Assembly (NCBI GenBank): GCA_009881125.1
Contig: WXFH01000016.1
Span: 62,001-126,000, forward strand
From: Acidaminobacter sp.
GTDB taxonomy: Bacteria > Bacillota_A > Clostridia > Peptostreptococcales > Acidaminobacteraceae
Direction: 5' to 3'
Length of the DNA stretch: 64,000 bases
Within the stretch, counting starts at the first letter, position 1; each line of letters opens with the position of its first letter. Made by a program: the position numbers and the translations under genes. The notes beneath the pieces are model-generated. The model had not been told where the DNA came from, made no database searches, and saw only the letters and a list, made by a program, of their open reading frames with translations. This document shows positions 1 to 10,426 of this stretch, piece after piece.

Positions 1-226
1 GCATCACGGTTCAAAGACTTCAAGCTCGGAGGCTTTCATTTCAGCGCTGAAGCCCGGGATGGCTGTGATCTCGGTGGGCAGGAACAGTTTTGGCCACCCT
101 GGCAGGATCACCCTTGATACCCTGTTTGAAAACAAGTTTATCACCTACAGGACAGACCTCAGCGGCTGTATTGAGGTGAAAACGGATGGGGAATCCGTTT
201 GGTCCAGGCAGTGGCTGAAAAATTAA
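1..226 (+). CDS. comEC: ComEC/Rec2-type DNA uptake protein, C-terminal end only
   Basis: The gene enters from the left edge; 74 codons are visible (frame starting at base 2) before the TAA at 224-226. They begin HHGSKTSSSEAF and continue with VISVGRNSFGHP, the end of the metallo-beta-lactamase-like domain found at the C-terminus of ComEC proteins, which form the membrane channel for DNA import in natural competence. The neighbour holA follows comEC in many Firmicutes, which supports the call. The membrane part lies outside the window, so whether the gene is complete cannot be judged. Confidence 0.82.
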   Translation, partial: HHGSKTSSSEAFISALKPGMAVISVGRNSFGHPGRITLDTLFENKFITYRTDLSGCIEVKTDGESVWSRQWLKN

Positions 227-316
227 TTTTGACAGGATAAGATTTAAGACACAAAGTCGCAGCCTATTGCTGCTATTTGGTAAAATTCGAGATGGCGTAA
301 AGTGTGAGGTGTTCAT

Positions 317-1375
317 TTGGCATACAAAGAATTTTATGATGATTTGAAAAGCAACGCACTAAAGCCGTTGTATCTTTTCTGGGGACCTGAGACTTTTCTC
401 ATGGACAGCATGCTGGCTCACGCAAAGAAATCACTTGTTGATCCTGCTGCTGAGCCTTTTAACTTCCAAGTGGAGAATGCGGACCAGCTCAGCGCAGAAG
501 AAATGGTTGAAAAAATGGAGACGCTGCCGTTCCTGTCAGAACGCCGGCTGATTATTTTCAAAAATTCTGGTTTCTTTGCGAAGAAAGCGACTTTCACTAT
601 TTCGGGTGAAGCAGCGTTAAAGACTTGTTTCGACAATCCTTCTTCTTCAACCGTTGCAATTTTTATTTGTGAACCTTCGCCGGACAAGCGCCTGAAGTGG
701 AGCGAGCGACTGGGGAAGCACGGCCGTGTGGTCTCCTTTGAACGACTGGATGAAACAGAGTTCAGAAAATGGATTGCCCAACGGCTAAAAAAGGGCGGTG
801 TCGAATCGGACGACAGAACCCGCCAGTATTTAGTTGAAAGGCTGGCCTATTTGGAATACAGAGCGGAAATCTCGCTTCAGGAAATTGATCAGCATTTGGA
901 AGTGCTAATTTCCTTATGTGCAGAGAAGGGACAGCTGACCAAGGACGCCATTCTCAAAGTGGTGCCTCAGAATCTGGAGGCCAGCAGTTTTAAGCTTGTG
1001 GATGCTGCCATTGCTCAGGATCTTCCAAGAGCCTTGGCTATGCTGGAGTCGCTCCGGTCAGATGGCGAGTCGGAAGTCATGCTGCTTGGGACACTGTATA
1101 AAGCCCTGACGCAGATGCATTTAATCCGTTTAATGTCGAACACGGGCTATAGCGAGGCGGACATAGCCAAGCGTATGTCACTGCACGCCTTCCGAGCGAA
1201 AATCATGGCAAAGCAGGCGAGAAGTTTTGATGTGGATTTGCTCAGCGGATATATAATTGAAGCGGCGCGTCTTGATCACTGGATTAAGACAGGCAGGATC
1301 AACGCCTGGATCGCCTTTGAAGCACTGCTGACGTCAATCTCAGTGCGTCGGCCGCTCAGGCCTTTTGGGACTTAG
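317..1375 (+). CDS. holA: DNA polymerase III subunit delta
   Basis: A 352-residue protein of usual length for HolA, the clamp-loader subunit that opens the beta sliding clamp. The N-terminus (KPLYLFWGPETFLMDSM) matches the family's start of the AAA+-like fold, in which the Walker motif is degenerate; the C-terminal half is the helical collar domain. Translation starts at a TTG at 317, preceded by an AGGTG ribosome binding site near 305-310. It lies 90 bp after comEC and converges on rpsT, as in many Clostridia and Bacilli. Confidence 0.93.
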   Translation: MAYKEFYDDLKSNALKPLYLFWGPETFLMDSMLAHAKKSLVDPAAEPFNFQVENADQLSAEEMVEKMETLPFLSERRLIIFKNSGFFAKKATFTISGEAALKTCFDNPSSSTVAIFICEPSPDKRLKWSERLGKHGRVVSFERLDETEFRKWIAQRLKKGGVESDDRTRQYLVERLAYLEYRAEISLQEIDQHLEVLISLCAEKGQLTKDAILKVVPQNLEASSFKLVDAAIAQDLPRALAMLESLRSDGESEVMLLGTLYKALTQMHLIRLMSNTGYSEADIAKRMSLHAFRAKIMAKQARSFDVDLLSGYIIEAARLDHWIKTGRINAWIAFEALLTSISVRRPLRPFGT

Positions 1376-1447
1376 CGTCATTCCAGGGTTCCCTCAGCAG
1401 TACGCTTATTAACTGCATTCTCCATTCCTCAGGAACAAAAAATAAAA

Positions 1448-1480
1448 AAGCGTATGATCTCTTGATAAGATCATACGCTT
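1448..1480. terminator. terminator between holA and rpsT
   Basis: A perfect 13-bp inverted repeat (AAGCGTATGATCT at 1448-1460 and its complement at 1468-1480) with a 7-base loop. Read on the minus strand it is followed by a run of U residues, so it mainly ends rpsT; it could also stop holA transcripts. Confidence 0.85.
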
Positions 1481-1562
1481 ATTTGACAAGTTGATTTCTC
1501 AACGGCTCAACTTATTTGAAAGTGAACACTTTCTTGGGGAACGTGACGGCGTTTAAGAAAGT

Positions 1563-1832
1563 TTATCCAGCGATCATGTCTTTGAGGCGCTTATTGAGAC
1601 GGGAAATCTTTCTTGAAGCCGCATTCTTATGAATGGTACCTTTAGAAGCAGCCTGGGAAAGCTTTTTCTCAACGAAAGTCAACTTTTCCTGAGCGAGTGC
1701 CTTATTGCCAGCTGCAATTGCCTCGAGGAAACGCTTCTCTGCGGTCTTAAGAGCAGATTTGCGGGACTTGTTCAAAAGCGTCTTCTTTTTGATTACTGAA
1801 ATTCTTTTCTCGGCAGATTTTATATTTGCCAT
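1563..1832 (-). CDS. rpsT: 30S ribosomal protein S20
   Basis: An 89-residue, very lysine-rich protein that begins MANIKSAEKRISV and has the all-helical S20 pattern; the length is standard. S20 binds 16S rRNA early in assembly of the small subunit. A strong GGGAGGTG ribosome binding site lies just upstream of the ATG on the minus strand. The gene is a single unit transcribed against its neighbours holA and lepA, an arrangement common in Firmicutes, and is closed by the hairpin at 1448-1480. Confidence 0.97.
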   Translation of the reverse strand: MANIKSAEKRISVIKKKTLLNKSRKSALKTAEKRFLEAIAAGNKALAQEKLTFVEKKLSQAASKGTIHKNAASRKISRLNKRLKDMIAG

Positions 1833-1949
1833 TTACTTTCACCTCCCACTTAGATGTTCAACAAAAGTATTCTATCATGTCGAATTATAAAAAGCAACGA
1901 TAATTACAAGCATTTTACATAAACCTGACAACACCTTAGCACATTCTCG

Positions 1950-1978
1950 TTGTGAAGGGGTGGCCGCTGTGTTATAAT
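1950..1978 (+). promoter_or_regulatory. sigma-70-type promoter of lepA
   Basis: TTGTGA at 1950-1955 and TATAAT at 1973-1978 with 17-bp spacing, about 60 bp before the lepA start. Recognised by consensus match only. Confidence 0.6.
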
Positions 1979-2039
1979 TGACTGGAATTTCACGGTTCAG
2001 CGACACTTTGAACAGCACTAAATAGGAGGAATAAAATTC

Positions 2040-3860
2040 ATGTCGAAACACTTGAATCGACAGGACAAAATAAGGAACTTCAGCATCATTGCGCACATTG
2101 ACCACGGCAAGTCAACTCTGGCAGATCGTTTGATCCAGACCACCGGACTTCTGACTCAACGTGAAATGAAGGACCAAATCCTGGACACTATGGACCTGGA
2201 GCGGGAGCGTGGCATTACCATCAAGCTGCAAACCACGCGTCTTGTGTATAAAGCTAAAGATGGCGAAGAATACATTTTGAACTTGATCGATACCCCGGGC
2301 CATGTGGATTTCACTTATGAAGTCTCCAGAAGCCTTGCTGCCTGCGAAGGTGCAGTTCTGGTGGTTGACGCATCCCAAGGGGTTGAAGCACAGACATTGG
2401 CAAACGTTCACCTCGCGGACATGCAGGGACTCGAAATCGTGCCGGTTCTCAATAAAATTGACTTGCCGAGCGCGAGACCGGATGAAATCAAACATGAGAT
2501 TGAGGAGGTCATAGGCATCCTCGCAGAGGACGCGCCGCTGATTTCTGCCAAAGACGGCCTGAATATTGAAGATGTCCTTGAAGCTGTGGTACATAAAGTG
2601 CCGGCACCGAACGGAGACGAGGAAGGTCCGTTGAAAGCGCTGATCTTCGACTCTTATTATGACTCCTATCGGGGTGCGGTGGCAATAGTACGAATCAAAG
2701 AGGGTCAGGTCAAAAAAGGGACAAAAATTATGATGATGGCTGCGAAAAAGGTTTTCGAGGTCGTCGAGGTAGGCATCTTTATTCCTAGCGCTGCACCTGT
2801 CGAGGTTCTCAAGGCAGGAGATGTCGGCTATATAACGGCTAGCATTAAGAACGTCATAGACTGTCGAGTGGGCGATACCATTACGGAAGCGGAACGGCCT
2901 GCGCCAGAGCCGCTCCCGGGTTACAAAAAGGCTCAGCCTATGGTCTACTGCGGTATTTATCCGGCAGAAGGCGAAAGCTATGATGTAATTCGCGACGCCC
3001 TTGAAAAGCTTCAGCTCAATGATGCGGCGCTGACTTTCGAACCTGAAACTTCAGTAGCCCTCGGCTTTGGATTCCGCTGCGGCTTTCTAGGGCTTCTGCA
3101 CCTTGAAATTATACAGCAGCGTCTCGAACGGGAATTCGACCTGGATTTGATTGCGACGTCGCCAAGTGTTATTTATAGAATTACCAAAACGGACGGCGAG
3201 GTGGTCATGGTTCAGAATCCAACGAATCTGCCGGATCGCCAGTCCATTTTGACCATGGAAGAACCTATTGTGGACGCGCATATTTTCTGTCCGACTGAAT
3301 ACGTAGGCAACATTATGGAGCTGTGCCAGAATCGAAGAGGCGTCATGCTCTCCATGGATTATTTGGATGCTAAGCGCGTCAGGCTCCATTACGAGCTCCC
3401 GCTGAACGAAGTCATTTATGATTTCTTTGATGCTTTGAAATCCAAGACCCGCGGTTATGGGTCGCTGGATTATGAATTTAAGGAATACCGTGAGTCGGAT
3501 CTGGTCAAACTGGACGTCCTGCTCAACAAAGATTTGATTGACGCGTTTTCTATGATTGTGCATTCTTCAAAAGCCGTATCGAGAGGCCGTGTTATTTGTG
3601 AGAAGCTTAAGGAAGTCATTCCGCGCCATCAGTTCGCGGTGCCTATTCAGGCGTCCATCGGCAGCAATATCATTGCCAGGGAGACCATTAGCGCGCTGAG
3701 AAAAGACGTGCTGGCAAAGTGCTACGGCGGCGACATTTCTCGTAAGAAAAAGCTGCTTGAGAAGCAAAAGGAAGGCAAGAAGAAGATGCGTCAGCTGGGT
3801 TCCGTGGAAGTGCCTCAGCAGGCATTCCTCGAGGTTCTCAAATACGACGACAGCAAATAA
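2040..3860 (+). CDS. lepA: elongation factor 4 (LepA), translational GTPase
   Basis: A 606-residue GTPase with the LepA domain set. The G1 loop AHIDHGKST is at residues 18-26, DTPGH (G3) and NKID (G4) follow, then domains II, III and V and the LepA-specific C-terminal domain, which ends in a lysine-rich stretch. LepA acts on the ribosome, where it has been linked to back-translocation and 30S biogenesis. A good AGGAGG site precedes the ATG at 2040 and a consensus promoter lies upstream. It is followed by hemW, the usual Firmicute order. Confidence 0.98.
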   Translation: MSKHLNRQDKIRNFSIIAHIDHGKSTLADRLIQTTGLLTQREMKDQILDTMDLERERGITIKLQTTRLVYKAKDGEEYILNLIDTPGHVDFTYEVSRSLAACEGAVLVVDASQGVEAQTLANVHLADMQGLEIVPVLNKIDLPSARPDEIKHEIEEVIGILAEDAPLISAKDGLNIEDVLEAVVHKVPAPNGDEEGPLKALIFDSYYDSYRGAVAIVRIKEGQVKKGTKIMMMAAKKVFEVVEVGIFIPSAAPVEVLKAGDVGYITASIKNVIDCRVGDTITEAERPAPEPLPGYKKAQPMVYCGIYPAEGESYDVIRDALEKLQLNDAALTFEPETSVALGFGFRCGFLGLLHLEIIQQRLEREFDLDLIATSPSVIYRITKTDGEVVMVQNPTNLPDRQSILTMEEPIVDAHIFCPTEYVGNIMELCQNRRGVMLSMDYLDAKRVRLHYELPLNEVIYDFFDALKSKTRGYGSLDYEFKEYRESDLVKLDVLLNKDLIDAFSMIVHSSKAVSRGRVICEKLKEVIPRHQFAVPIQASIGSNIIARETISALRKDVLAKCYGGDISRKKKLLEKQKEGKKKMRQLGSVEVPQQAFLEVLKYDDSK

Positions 3861-3895
3861 CCATAGATAGCCATAATTAACCATAACTTTTTTAT

Positions 3896-3931
3896 GCGGC
3901 TTTTCTCCGGGATGGACCGGGGAAGAGCCGC
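3896..3931. terminator. hairpin after lepA
   Basis: A 15-nt arm GCGGCTTTTCTCCGG (3896-3910) pairs with 3917-3931 around a 6-base loop, allowing G-U pairs. The U-run is better on the minus strand, so termination of lepA by it is likely but not certain. Confidence 0.55.
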
Positions 3932-3991
3932 GTTCGTGTTTTGGGAAAACGCAGTGCAGGTCACTGCCAGTCATTGAAATGGAGGCGCCAA

Positions 3992-5122
3992 ATGAGTCTG
4001 GGATTATATGTACACATTCCGTTCTGCAGGAGCAAATGCTACTATTGCGATTTTTGCTCCATGCCGGATTTGAGCCGGCGAGTGGATTATTTGGATGCCC
4101 TCGAGAAGGAAGTGCAGCTTCATGCAGCCCGTTATGGCCGACTGATGCCTGAAACCATTTTTATTGGCGGCGGAACACCTACACTGCTGGAGGACCAGGA
4201 TTGGCACAGGCTCTCCAGGCTGTTTGAACGCTTTTTTGATTTGTCCTCGCTTTCTGAATGGAGCGTTGAAGGCAATCCGGAATCCGTCAATTTAGCTTTG
4301 TCTAAGACTCTTAAAAGTATTGGTGTCAACCGCTTCAGTATGGGCGTTCAAAGTATGGACTTCAGCCTGCTGAGGGCCATAGGCCGCATCCATTCGCCGG
4401 AAGAGGTCACGACAGCTTTTAACGCCTTGCGCCAAACGGGATTCGACAATATCAACCTGGATCTGATGACAGGACTGCCCGGACAGACTTTGTCCGCCAT
4501 AGACGAGACGCTGAGTTGGTTGAAACAATTTGATCCGGAGCATGTGTCAGCTTATGGTTTGAAGATTGAAGAGGGGACGCCTTTTGACAGAATGGAGCGC
4601 CAGGGTCTTCTGAAGCTGCCGGAGGAAACTCTGGAACGGGAGATGGACCATAGGATCCGTGAAGTTCTGAGAGAACGGGGTTATCAGCATTACGAAATTT
4701 CAAACTATGCGAAGCCGGGAAGAGCGTGCCGGCATAATTTAAACTATTGGAACTGCGGTTCCTATGCGGCAATTGGACTGTCTGCCCATGGATATCTGAA
4801 TGGTGTGCGCTATGAAAACACCTCGGATCTCAACCGATATATTCATGATTTGAGCCATGAAACGCTGCCCGTTATTTCAGAGGAAGCCATCAGCCCTCAG
4901 GAGGACGAAAAAGAGTGGATCATGCTGCGCCTGAGACTTTCTGAGGGGATCCCCTATTCGCAGTATCAGGCGAGATACGGAAAATCCTTTTTAAATGAAA
5001 AGAAGACCGCCATTGAAAAACTAAAAGGGACAGGCTGGATTGACCTTCAGAAGGAGCACCTGAGACTGACAGAGGCAGGCCTGGATTTTGCCAATGCTGT
5101 TATTGTAGAATTTTTTGAATGA
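3992..5122 (+). CDS. hemW: radical SAM protein HemW (heme chaperone / coproporphyrinogen oxidase-like)
   Basis: A 376-residue radical SAM protein. The cluster motif CRSKCYYC is at residues 12-19, followed by GGGTPT and the HemN-type C-terminal domain. HemW proteins were long annotated as oxygen-independent coproporphyrinogen III oxidases but are thought to bind and deliver heme. The ATG at 3992 was chosen over one 51 bases earlier because it has a GGAGG site at 3981-3985 and gives the family N-terminus MSLGLYVHIPFC. It lies between lepA and hrcA, as in Bacillus. Confidence 0.93.
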   Translation: MSLGLYVHIPFCRSKCYYCDFCSMPDLSRRVDYLDALEKEVQLHAARYGRLMPETIFIGGGTPTLLEDQDWHRLSRLFERFFDLSSLSEWSVEGNPESVNLALSKTLKSIGVNRFSMGVQSMDFSLLRAIGRIHSPEEVTTAFNALRQTGFDNINLDLMTGLPGQTLSAIDETLSWLKQFDPEHVSAYGLKIEEGTPFDRMERQGLLKLPEETLEREMDHRIREVLRERGYQHYEISNYAKPGRACRHNLNYWNCGSYAAIGLSAHGYLNGVRYENTSDLNRYIHDLSHETLPVISEEAISPQEDEKEWIMLRLRLSEGIPYSQYQARYGKSFLNEKKTAIEKLKGTGWIDLQKEHLRLTEAGLDFANAVIVEFFE

Positions 5123-5202
5123 ATTTTACAAACAGTAATAGGGTCGGGTAATGGGCAGGCATATGGTTAGTCCATGACACCTTATGTGATGACTTTGGAC
5201 AA

Positions 5203-5256
5203 TATGGATGTTAGGGGACCTGAGTAAGCTGAGGCTTCCCTTTACATCCATTTTTA
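5203..5256 (+). terminator. terminator after hemW
   Basis: ATGGATGT (5205-5212) pairs with ACATCCAT (5244-5251), enclosing an imperfect inner helix, and is followed by TTTTT. It closes the hemW transcript before the hrcA promoter. Confidence 0.75.
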
Positions 5257-5318
5257 GGTTCTGCACCCTTCAAGATTTCCTTTTCGTTTTCCTTTTTCTG
5301 CGTTTTTCAGAGAAACTC

Positions 5319-5387
5319 TTGACAGGTGAAGGAGGCGGTGGTATTCTAAATTTGATCGAGTTAGCACTCGTCAAACATGAGTGCTAA
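5319..5387 (+). promoter_or_regulatory. heat-shock promoter with CIRCE operator
   Basis: TTGACA (5319-5324) and TATTCT (5342-5347) are spaced 17 bp. Just downstream lies a perfect CIRCE element, TTAGCACTC (5361-5369), 9 bases, GAGTGCTAA (5379-5387), the operator bound by HrcA. By established knowledge HrcA with GroEL represses here until heat stress. This is the only CIRCE copy in the window, so it should serve the whole hrcA-grpE-dnaK(-dnaJ) unit and make hrcA autoregulated. Confidence 0.95.
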
Positions 5388-5405
5388 CAACAAGGATGTG
5401 AAGGC

Positions 5406-6434
5406 ATGCAAATCAACGATCGCAAGCTGCGGATCCTGAAGCTCATAATTGATGACTTCATCGATACCGCTCAGCCCGTAGGCTCCAGAACAATAGCCAA
5501 GAAGTTCCCGGTAGGCATCAGTTCCGCGACCATAAGAAATGAAATGGCGGACCTGGAAGAACTGGGGTACTTGCTTCAACCTCACACATCGGCCGGGCGC
5601 ATTCCTTCCGAGGAAGGGTACAGGCTCTATGTCGACCGTTTGCTGACAGACGGCCCCATTGACAAGGATCAGATGGATCTCATCAAAGGGCTTCTTCACG
5701 GCAACCTGATCGAGGTTGAGGACGTCGTCAGACAGGCTGCTCAGTTGCTGAGTCAATTGACCGGCATGGTTTCTGTCATTTCACTGCCGCAATTCAAGAA
5801 GAGCCGGCTGACGAATTTCAGGCTGGTCAAAATCATCCATTCGAAAGTGTTGATGATTCTTGTGGCGGATTCAGGGGTTTTTAAATCTATCCCAATCGAT
5901 TTTGTAGATGTTGAGCAAAATGAGTTGGATACCCTTTCGGATCTTATCCGTGAGCGTTTCAACGAGCGCCACATTGAAGAGATCGACATCAGGAAGATGG
6001 GCGCTCTCATGGTGGAATACCCTGAGTACCGCCGAGTACTCGAGTATCTTCTTCCCATTGTCAGGGAGACATTCAGGGAATTCGACCGATTTGAGTATGT
6101 CATTGAAGGCAAAGACAGAATTTATGCCATGCAGGACTTTGAAGAGCGACAGAAAGCCAAATCGCTTTCAGAGGCCCTCGAACAAAACAAAATTGTGGAA
6201 CGTCTGATTGGAGTTCTCGAGCATGAAGGCATTTCCGTCAGAATTGGTTCGGAAATTGGTCTGGAGGCTTTTTCCAGCTGCAGTGTCGTGTCGACCCCTT
6301 ACCGCGTCAATAATGTGGCGGCCGGCAAGATCGCGCTTTTGGGACCGACCCGCATGGATTACGGCCACGCCATGACCATGGTGAACTATATCAGGGAAAC
6401 TTTATCCGAGCTTTTTTCCGGCATCCACTTATAA
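5406..6434 (+). CDS. hrcA: heat-inducible transcription repressor HrcA
   Basis: 342 residues, typical for HrcA. The N-terminal winged helix contains the family signature around VGSRTIAKKFPVGISSATIRNEMADLEE (residues about 21-50), then LLQPHTSAGRIPSEEGYR, followed by the GAF-like dimerisation domain. HrcA binds the CIRCE element at 5361-5387 immediately upstream and so controls its own operon. The ATG at 5406 sits 18 bases after the operator, with a weak AAGG-type ribosome binding site. It is the first gene of the heat-shock operon. Confidence 0.96.
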   Translation: MQINDRKLRILKLIIDDFIDTAQPVGSRTIAKKFPVGISSATIRNEMADLEELGYLLQPHTSAGRIPSEEGYRLYVDRLLTDGPIDKDQMDLIKGLLHGNLIEVEDVVRQAAQLLSQLTGMVSVISLPQFKKSRLTNFRLVKIIHSKVLMILVADSGVFKSIPIDFVDVEQNELDTLSDLIRERFNERHIEEIDIRKMGALMVEYPEYRRVLEYLLPIVRETFREFDRFEYVIEGKDRIYAMQDFEERQKAKSLSEALEQNKIVERLIGVLEHEGISVRIGSEIGLEAFSSCSVVSTPYRVNNVAAGKIALLGPTRMDYGHAMTMVNYIRETLSELFSGIHL

Positions 6435-6452
6435 GACAGGCAGGTGTAAAGA

Positions 6453-7043
6453 TTGAAAAAACAAACACACAAAGAGCAGACAGCAAATGAACAGGAAACG
6501 ATTCTTGAGACAGCTCCTCAGGGGACAAAGGAAAATGAGGTGGCCGATGGTCACCTGGAAACACCCGAGCCCCCGACAAACGACGCAGACAAGGAAATTA
6601 AACGTCTGACGGAGGAATTGGCCGCCAAAGGTGATGCGTTCCTGCGTCTGACCGCTGAATATCAAAACTACAGAAGACGCGTTGAAAAAGAGAAGCAGGA
6701 GCTGATCAAATTCGGCAACGAAAAACTTGTCGTCGATCTCCTGAAAGTCCTGGACAATTTCGACAGAGCTTTAAGCGCGGTGGATTACGACTGCGAAGAG
6801 AACAAAAATCTGATCAGCGGCATAGAAATGATTCGCAAAAGCTTGAGTGATCTTTTGAAGGACTATGGTGTGGCTACCATTGAGGCTGTCGGACAACTCT
6901 TTGACCCGGTCATGCATCACGCGGTCATGACAGAGGCTGCTGAAGGCATAGCGCCGGATACGGTTCTTGATGAGTTCCAAAAAGGCTATACCCTGAACCA
7001 AAAGGTGATTCGTCCGTCTATGGTCAAGGTATCTTCTCATTAA
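6453..7043 (+). CDS. grpE: nucleotide exchange factor GrpE
   Basis: 196 residues. A charged, poorly conserved N-terminal region (about 1-45) leads into the long coiled coil, then the beta-wing domain with [20 protein letters not shown] near residues 138-157. GrpE releases ADP from DnaK. Translation starts at a TTG at 6453, 18 bases after the hrcA stop, with an AGGTG-like site upstream. It lies between hrcA and dnaK in the CIRCE-controlled operon. Confidence 0.95.
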   Translation: MKKQTHKEQTANEQETILETAPQGTKENEVADGHLETPEPPTNDADKEIKRLTEELAAKGDAFLRLTAEYQNYRRRVEKEKQELIKFGNEKLVVDLLKVLDNFDRALSAVDYDCEENKNLISGIEMIRKSLSDLLKDYGVATIEAVGQLFDPVMHHAVMTEAAEGIAPDTVLDEFQKGYTLNQKVIRPSMVKVSSH

Positions 7044-7149
7044 AAGCTATTGACTTTTTTAAGGCAATTGACTTTGGTTCAAATGAATCTGTCCGCACAA
7101 CCATTATGAAAACACAATCAAACTGACTTTATATTAGGAGGAAATCAGA

Positions 7150-8982
7150 ATGGCAAAAGTTATCGGTATTGACCTTGGCACCACCAATTCCTGCGTCTCT
7201 GTTCTCGAGGGCGGAGAGCCAGTTGTAATTCCTAACGCTGAAGGCAATAGAACCACACCTTCCGTGGTCGCATTCACCAAAAGCGGTGAGCGACTCGTCG
7301 GAGAAACCGCAAAGCGTCAGGCTATTACAAATCCTGAGAGAACCATTGCTTCAATCAAGCGCAACATGGGCAGAGATTTCCATGTCGAAATTGACGGGAA
7401 AAATTATACGCCACAGGATATCTCCGCTATGATTCTACAGAAGCTCAAAGCAGACGCTGAAGCTTATCTTGGTGAAAAAGTCACCGAAGCCGTCATCACA
7501 GTTCCGGCATACTTCTCAGACGCCCAGCGTCAGGCGACAAAAGACGCTGGCAGAATCGCCGGTCTCGACGTTAAGCGGATCATCAACGAGCCAACAGCTG
7601 CGTCACTTTCCTATGGTCTCGATAAAACAGACAAGCAACAGAAAATTCTCGTCTTCGACCTTGGCGGCGGTACCTTCGACGTCTCCGTCCTGGAAATTGG
7701 AGACGGCGTGTTTGAAGTTCTCGCGACTAACGGCAACAACCACCTTGGCGGTGATGACTTTGACGAAGTAGTCGTCAACTTCCTTGCTGACAGCTTCAAG
7801 AAAGAAAACGGCATTGACCTCATTAAGGATAGAATGGCTCATCAGCGCTTGAAAGAAGCGGCTGAAAAAGCAAAGAAAGAGCTTTCGACTGTTCAAACTA
7901 CGAATATCAATCTGCCGTTTATCACTGCGACAGCAGATGGTCCGCTTCACCTCAATATGGATTTGACACGCGCAAAATTTGACCAGTTGACAGAGCATCT
8001 AGTGAATTTGACCATTGAGCCGCTCAAGAAAGCCCTTGCTGACGCGAATCTTCAGGCTGGAGAGCTCGATCAGGTTATCCTCGTCGGCGGATCTACCAGA
8101 ACGCCGGCGGTGCAGGCTGTGGTCAAGAAATACACTAACAAAGAGCCGCATAAAGGTATTAACCCGGATGAGTGCGTCGCCCTTGGCGCTGCTATTCAGG
8201 CAGGTGTTCTTTCCGGCGAAGTTCACGATGTCCTTCTCCTCGATGTCACCCCACTTTCTCTCGGCATTGAAACCCTCGGCGGCGTCTTCACCAAGCTGAT
8301 CGAGAGAAATACCACTATTCCTACTAAAAAGAGCCAAATTTTCTCCACAGCAGCTGACAACCAGACTGCGGTTGATATTCACGTTCTCCAGGGCGAGCGT
8401 CCTATGTCCAAGGATAACGTCACCCTTGGCCGCTTCCAGCTGGACGGTATTCCTCCAGCAAGACGCGGCGTGCCGCAGATCGAAGTCACCTTTGACATTG
8501 ACGCCAACGGCATTGTACATGTTGGCGCTAAAGATCTTGGCACAGGCAAGACTCAGCACATCACAATCACAGCGACGACCAATTTGAACGAGGAAGAAAT
8601 TCAGAAAAAGGTCAGAGAAGCAGAGATGTTTGCAGAAGAAGACCTCAAAGTCAAAGAACTCGCGGAAGTCAGAAACAATGCAGACAACATGATCTATGAA
8701 TCTGAAAAAGCCCTTGCTGAAATTGGAGACGGTGCGACAGAAGCTGAGAAAACGGATCTCAAAGAAAAAATTGAAGCTGCGAAAAAGTCCCTGGAAGGCA
8801 GCGACGCAGAGGCTATTAAGGCTGCGGTTGAAGCACTGACCAACGCGTTCCATCCGATTGCGCAAAAAATGTATGAGAAAGCCTCACAAGAAGCTCAGAC
8901 TAATGCCGGCGCAAATGACTCGACATCCCATCCAACGGTCGACGACACAGTCGTCGACGCCGATTACGAAGTCGTGGATTAA
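7150..8982 (+). CDS. dnaK: molecular chaperone DnaK (Hsp70)
   Basis: 610 residues with a complete Hsp70 layout. It starts [17 protein letters not shown], has the phosphate motif [12 protein letters not shown] near residue 170-181 and the linker [13 protein letters not shown] near residue 360-372, then the substrate-binding domain and a helical lid ending in the acidic tail [10 protein letters not shown]. It refolds proteins with DnaJ and GrpE. A strong AGGAGG site precedes the ATG. The 106-bp gap from grpE shows no clear separate operator. Confidence 0.99.
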   Translation: MAKVIGIDLGTTNSCVSVLEGGEPVVIPNAEGNRTTPSVVAFTKSGERLVGETAKRQAITNPERTIASIKRNMGRDFHVEIDGKNYTPQDISAMILQKLKADAEAYLGEKVTEAVITVPAYFSDAQRQATKDAGRIAGLDVKRIINEPTAASLSYGLDKTDKQQKILVFDLGGGTFDVSVLEIGDGVFEVLATNGNNHLGGDDFDEVVVNFLADSFKKENGIDLIKDRMAHQRLKEAAEKAKKELSTVQTTNINLPFITATADGPLHLNMDLTRAKFDQLTEHLVNLTIEPLKKALADANLQAGELDQVILVGGSTRTPAVQAVVKKYTNKEPHKGINPDECVALGAAIQAGVLSGEVHDVLLLDVTPLSLGIETLGGVFTKLIERNTTIPTKKSQIFSTAADNQTAVDIHVLQGERPMSKDNVTLGRFQLDGIPPARRGVPQIEVTFDIDANGIVHVGAKDLGTGKTQHITITATTNLNEEEIQKKVREAEMFAEEDLKVKELAEVRNNADNMIYESEKALAEIGDGATEAEKTDLKEKIEAAKKSLEGSDAEAIKAAVEALTNAFHPIAQKMYEKASQEAQTNAGANDSTSHPTVDDTVVDADYEVVD

Positions 8983-9004
8983 TAATAGAAAGAGATGTCT
9001 AACA

Positions 9005-9045
9005 GGTGCCCAGCGAGATCTAAAACACGGATCTTGCTGGGCGCC
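9005..9045 (+). terminator. hairpin between dnaK and dnaJ
   Basis: 16-nt arms GGTGCCCAGCGAGATC (9005-9020) and 9030-9045 form a strong stem with a 9-base loop but no U-run after it. It is more likely an attenuator or mRNA-stabilising hairpin that sets the dnaK:dnaJ ratio than a full terminator. Confidence 0.6.
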
Positions 9046-9106
9046 CTGCAAAACTTAATCTGCATAGGCATCTTCTCGATCCATCGAAAGAAAGGCGGTA
9101 GGGATT

Positions 9107-10267
9107 TTGGATAAAAGGGATTATTACGAGGTTCTAGGCGTCGCCAGAGGTGCCTCTGAGGATGAAATAAAAAAAGCGTTTCGTAAACTGGCGATGAAGT
9201 ATCATCCCGACAAAAACCCGGATAATAAAGAATCTGAAGCGAAATTTAAAGAGATCAACGAGGCTTATGAAGTTCTCAGCGATACTGAAAAGCGCAATCT
9301 TTATGATCAATTCGGGCATGCCGGCGTAAATCAGAATACAGGCGGATATGGCGGCGCAGGCGGCTTTGGCGATTTTGGCGGTTTTGAGGACATTTTGAAT
9401 GAGATGTTTGGCGGCGGGTTTGGCGGTTTCCGTTCAAGCGGACGACGTGCGGGTCCGACCAAAGGCGCAGATCTTAGAGTGGACATGACGCTGACCTTTG
9501 TCGAGGCAGCTTTTGGCGTTGATAAAAAGATTGAGTTTTATCGTACTGAGGACTGCCATACCTGTGGCGGCACAGGTGCGGAGGAAGGCTCGAAAGTCAA
9601 TACATGTTCTCAGTGCGGCGGCGCCGGTGAAGTTAAATATTCCCAGCGCAGCCTATTTGGCGAGACTATTTCAGTGCGCCCTTGCCAGGCTTGCGGCGGC
9701 ACGGGCAAAACCATAGAGAAGCCGTGCCACACCTGTAAGGGTAAAGGAAAAGTTAAGAAAAAACGCACTATTGATGTCAAAATTCCAGCAGGTGTTTCAA
9801 CCGGCAATCAGATGACGCTTAGAGAAGAGGGCGATTTGGGCGCCAAAGGCGGTCCAAGAGGGGATGTTTACGTCGTCCTCAAGGTGCTTGCCCACGACAT
9901 CTTTAAGCGGGATGGCAACGATATCTTCTGCGACATAGAGATCTCCTACACTCAGGCAGTGCTTGGAGACGAGGTCACAGTGCCAACACTTGACGGAAAA
10001 GTGTCCTATAAAATACCGGAAGGTACCCCAAGCGGAAAAACCTTCCGACTTAAAGGCAAGGGCGTTCCTGTTCTCAATGGTTATGGCCGTGGCGACCAGT
10101 ATGTTCGCGTCATAGTTAAGATTCCGACAAAACTCAGCGACAAGCAGAAAGAAGCGCTCAAAGCCTTTGCGGAGTCTATGGGTGAAAAGCTTGAAGCGGA
10201 AAAAACGGATCAGCCCAAAGGTGAAAAAAAGTTTTTTGAGAAGGTCAAAGAAGCCTTTAATAATTGA
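9107..10267 (+). CDS. dnaJ: chaperone protein DnaJ (Hsp40)
   Basis: 386 residues with all DnaJ parts. The J domain carries HPD within [11 protein letters not shown] (about 33-37); a Gly/Phe-rich linker spans residues 75-110. Four CxxCxGxG zinc repeats follow ([32 protein letters not shown]), then the two C-terminal substrate-binding domains. It delivers clients to DnaK and stimulates its ATPase. Start is TTG at 9107 after AAAGGCGG. It is the last gene of the heat-shock unit, closed by a long hairpin. Confidence 0.97.
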   Translation: MDKRDYYEVLGVARGASEDEIKKAFRKLAMKYHPDKNPDNKESEAKFKEINEAYEVLSDTEKRNLYDQFGHAGVNQNTGGYGGAGGFGDFGGFEDILNEMFGGGFGGFRSSGRRAGPTKGADLRVDMTLTFVEAAFGVDKKIEFYRTEDCHTCGGTGAEEGSKVNTCSQCGGAGEVKYSQRSLFGETISVRPCQACGGTGKTIEKPCHTCKGKGKVKKKRTIDVKIPAGVSTGNQMTLREEGDLGAKGGPRGDVYVVLKVLAHDIFKRDGNDIFCDIEISYTQAVLGDEVTVPTLDGKVSYKIPEGTPSGKTFRLKGKGVPVLNGYGRGDQYVRVIVKIPTKLSDKQKEALKAFAESMGEKLEAEKTDQPKGEKKFFEKVKEAFNN

Positions 10268-10288
10268 ACCATAGTTGTTTTGCTGTGC

Positions 10289-10341
10289 GCAGACCTGAAG
10301 CGGCATTCGTTCCCGTGAAACGAATGCCGCTTCAGGTCTGC
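10289..10341. terminator. long perfect hairpin after dnaJ
   Basis: A 23-bp perfect inverted repeat (arms 10289-10311 and 10319-10341, 7-base loop) ends the heat-shock operon. The trailing U-run is poor (TTTGCTG), so the stem itself must do most of the work. Confidence 0.75.
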
Positions 10342-10370
10342 TTTGCTGTAAATTCAGAAGGAAGATGTGA

Positions 10371-10376
10371 TATAAT
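10371..10376 (+). promoter_or_regulatory. extended -10 promoter of prmA
   Basis: TGATATAAT (TG at 10368-10369, TATAAT at 10371-10376) is an extended -10 element 50 bp before prmA; no good -35 is seen. Confidence 0.5.
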
Positions 10377-10426
10377 TTCAGCAGGATTCACAACAGTTTG
10401 TATTAGACCGTATTGGAGGAGAAACC

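Noticed and set aside
7999..8865. 288-residue frame opposite dnaK
   Set aside because: Codon-bias shadow of dnaK on the other strand; no homology recognised and no ribosome binding site.
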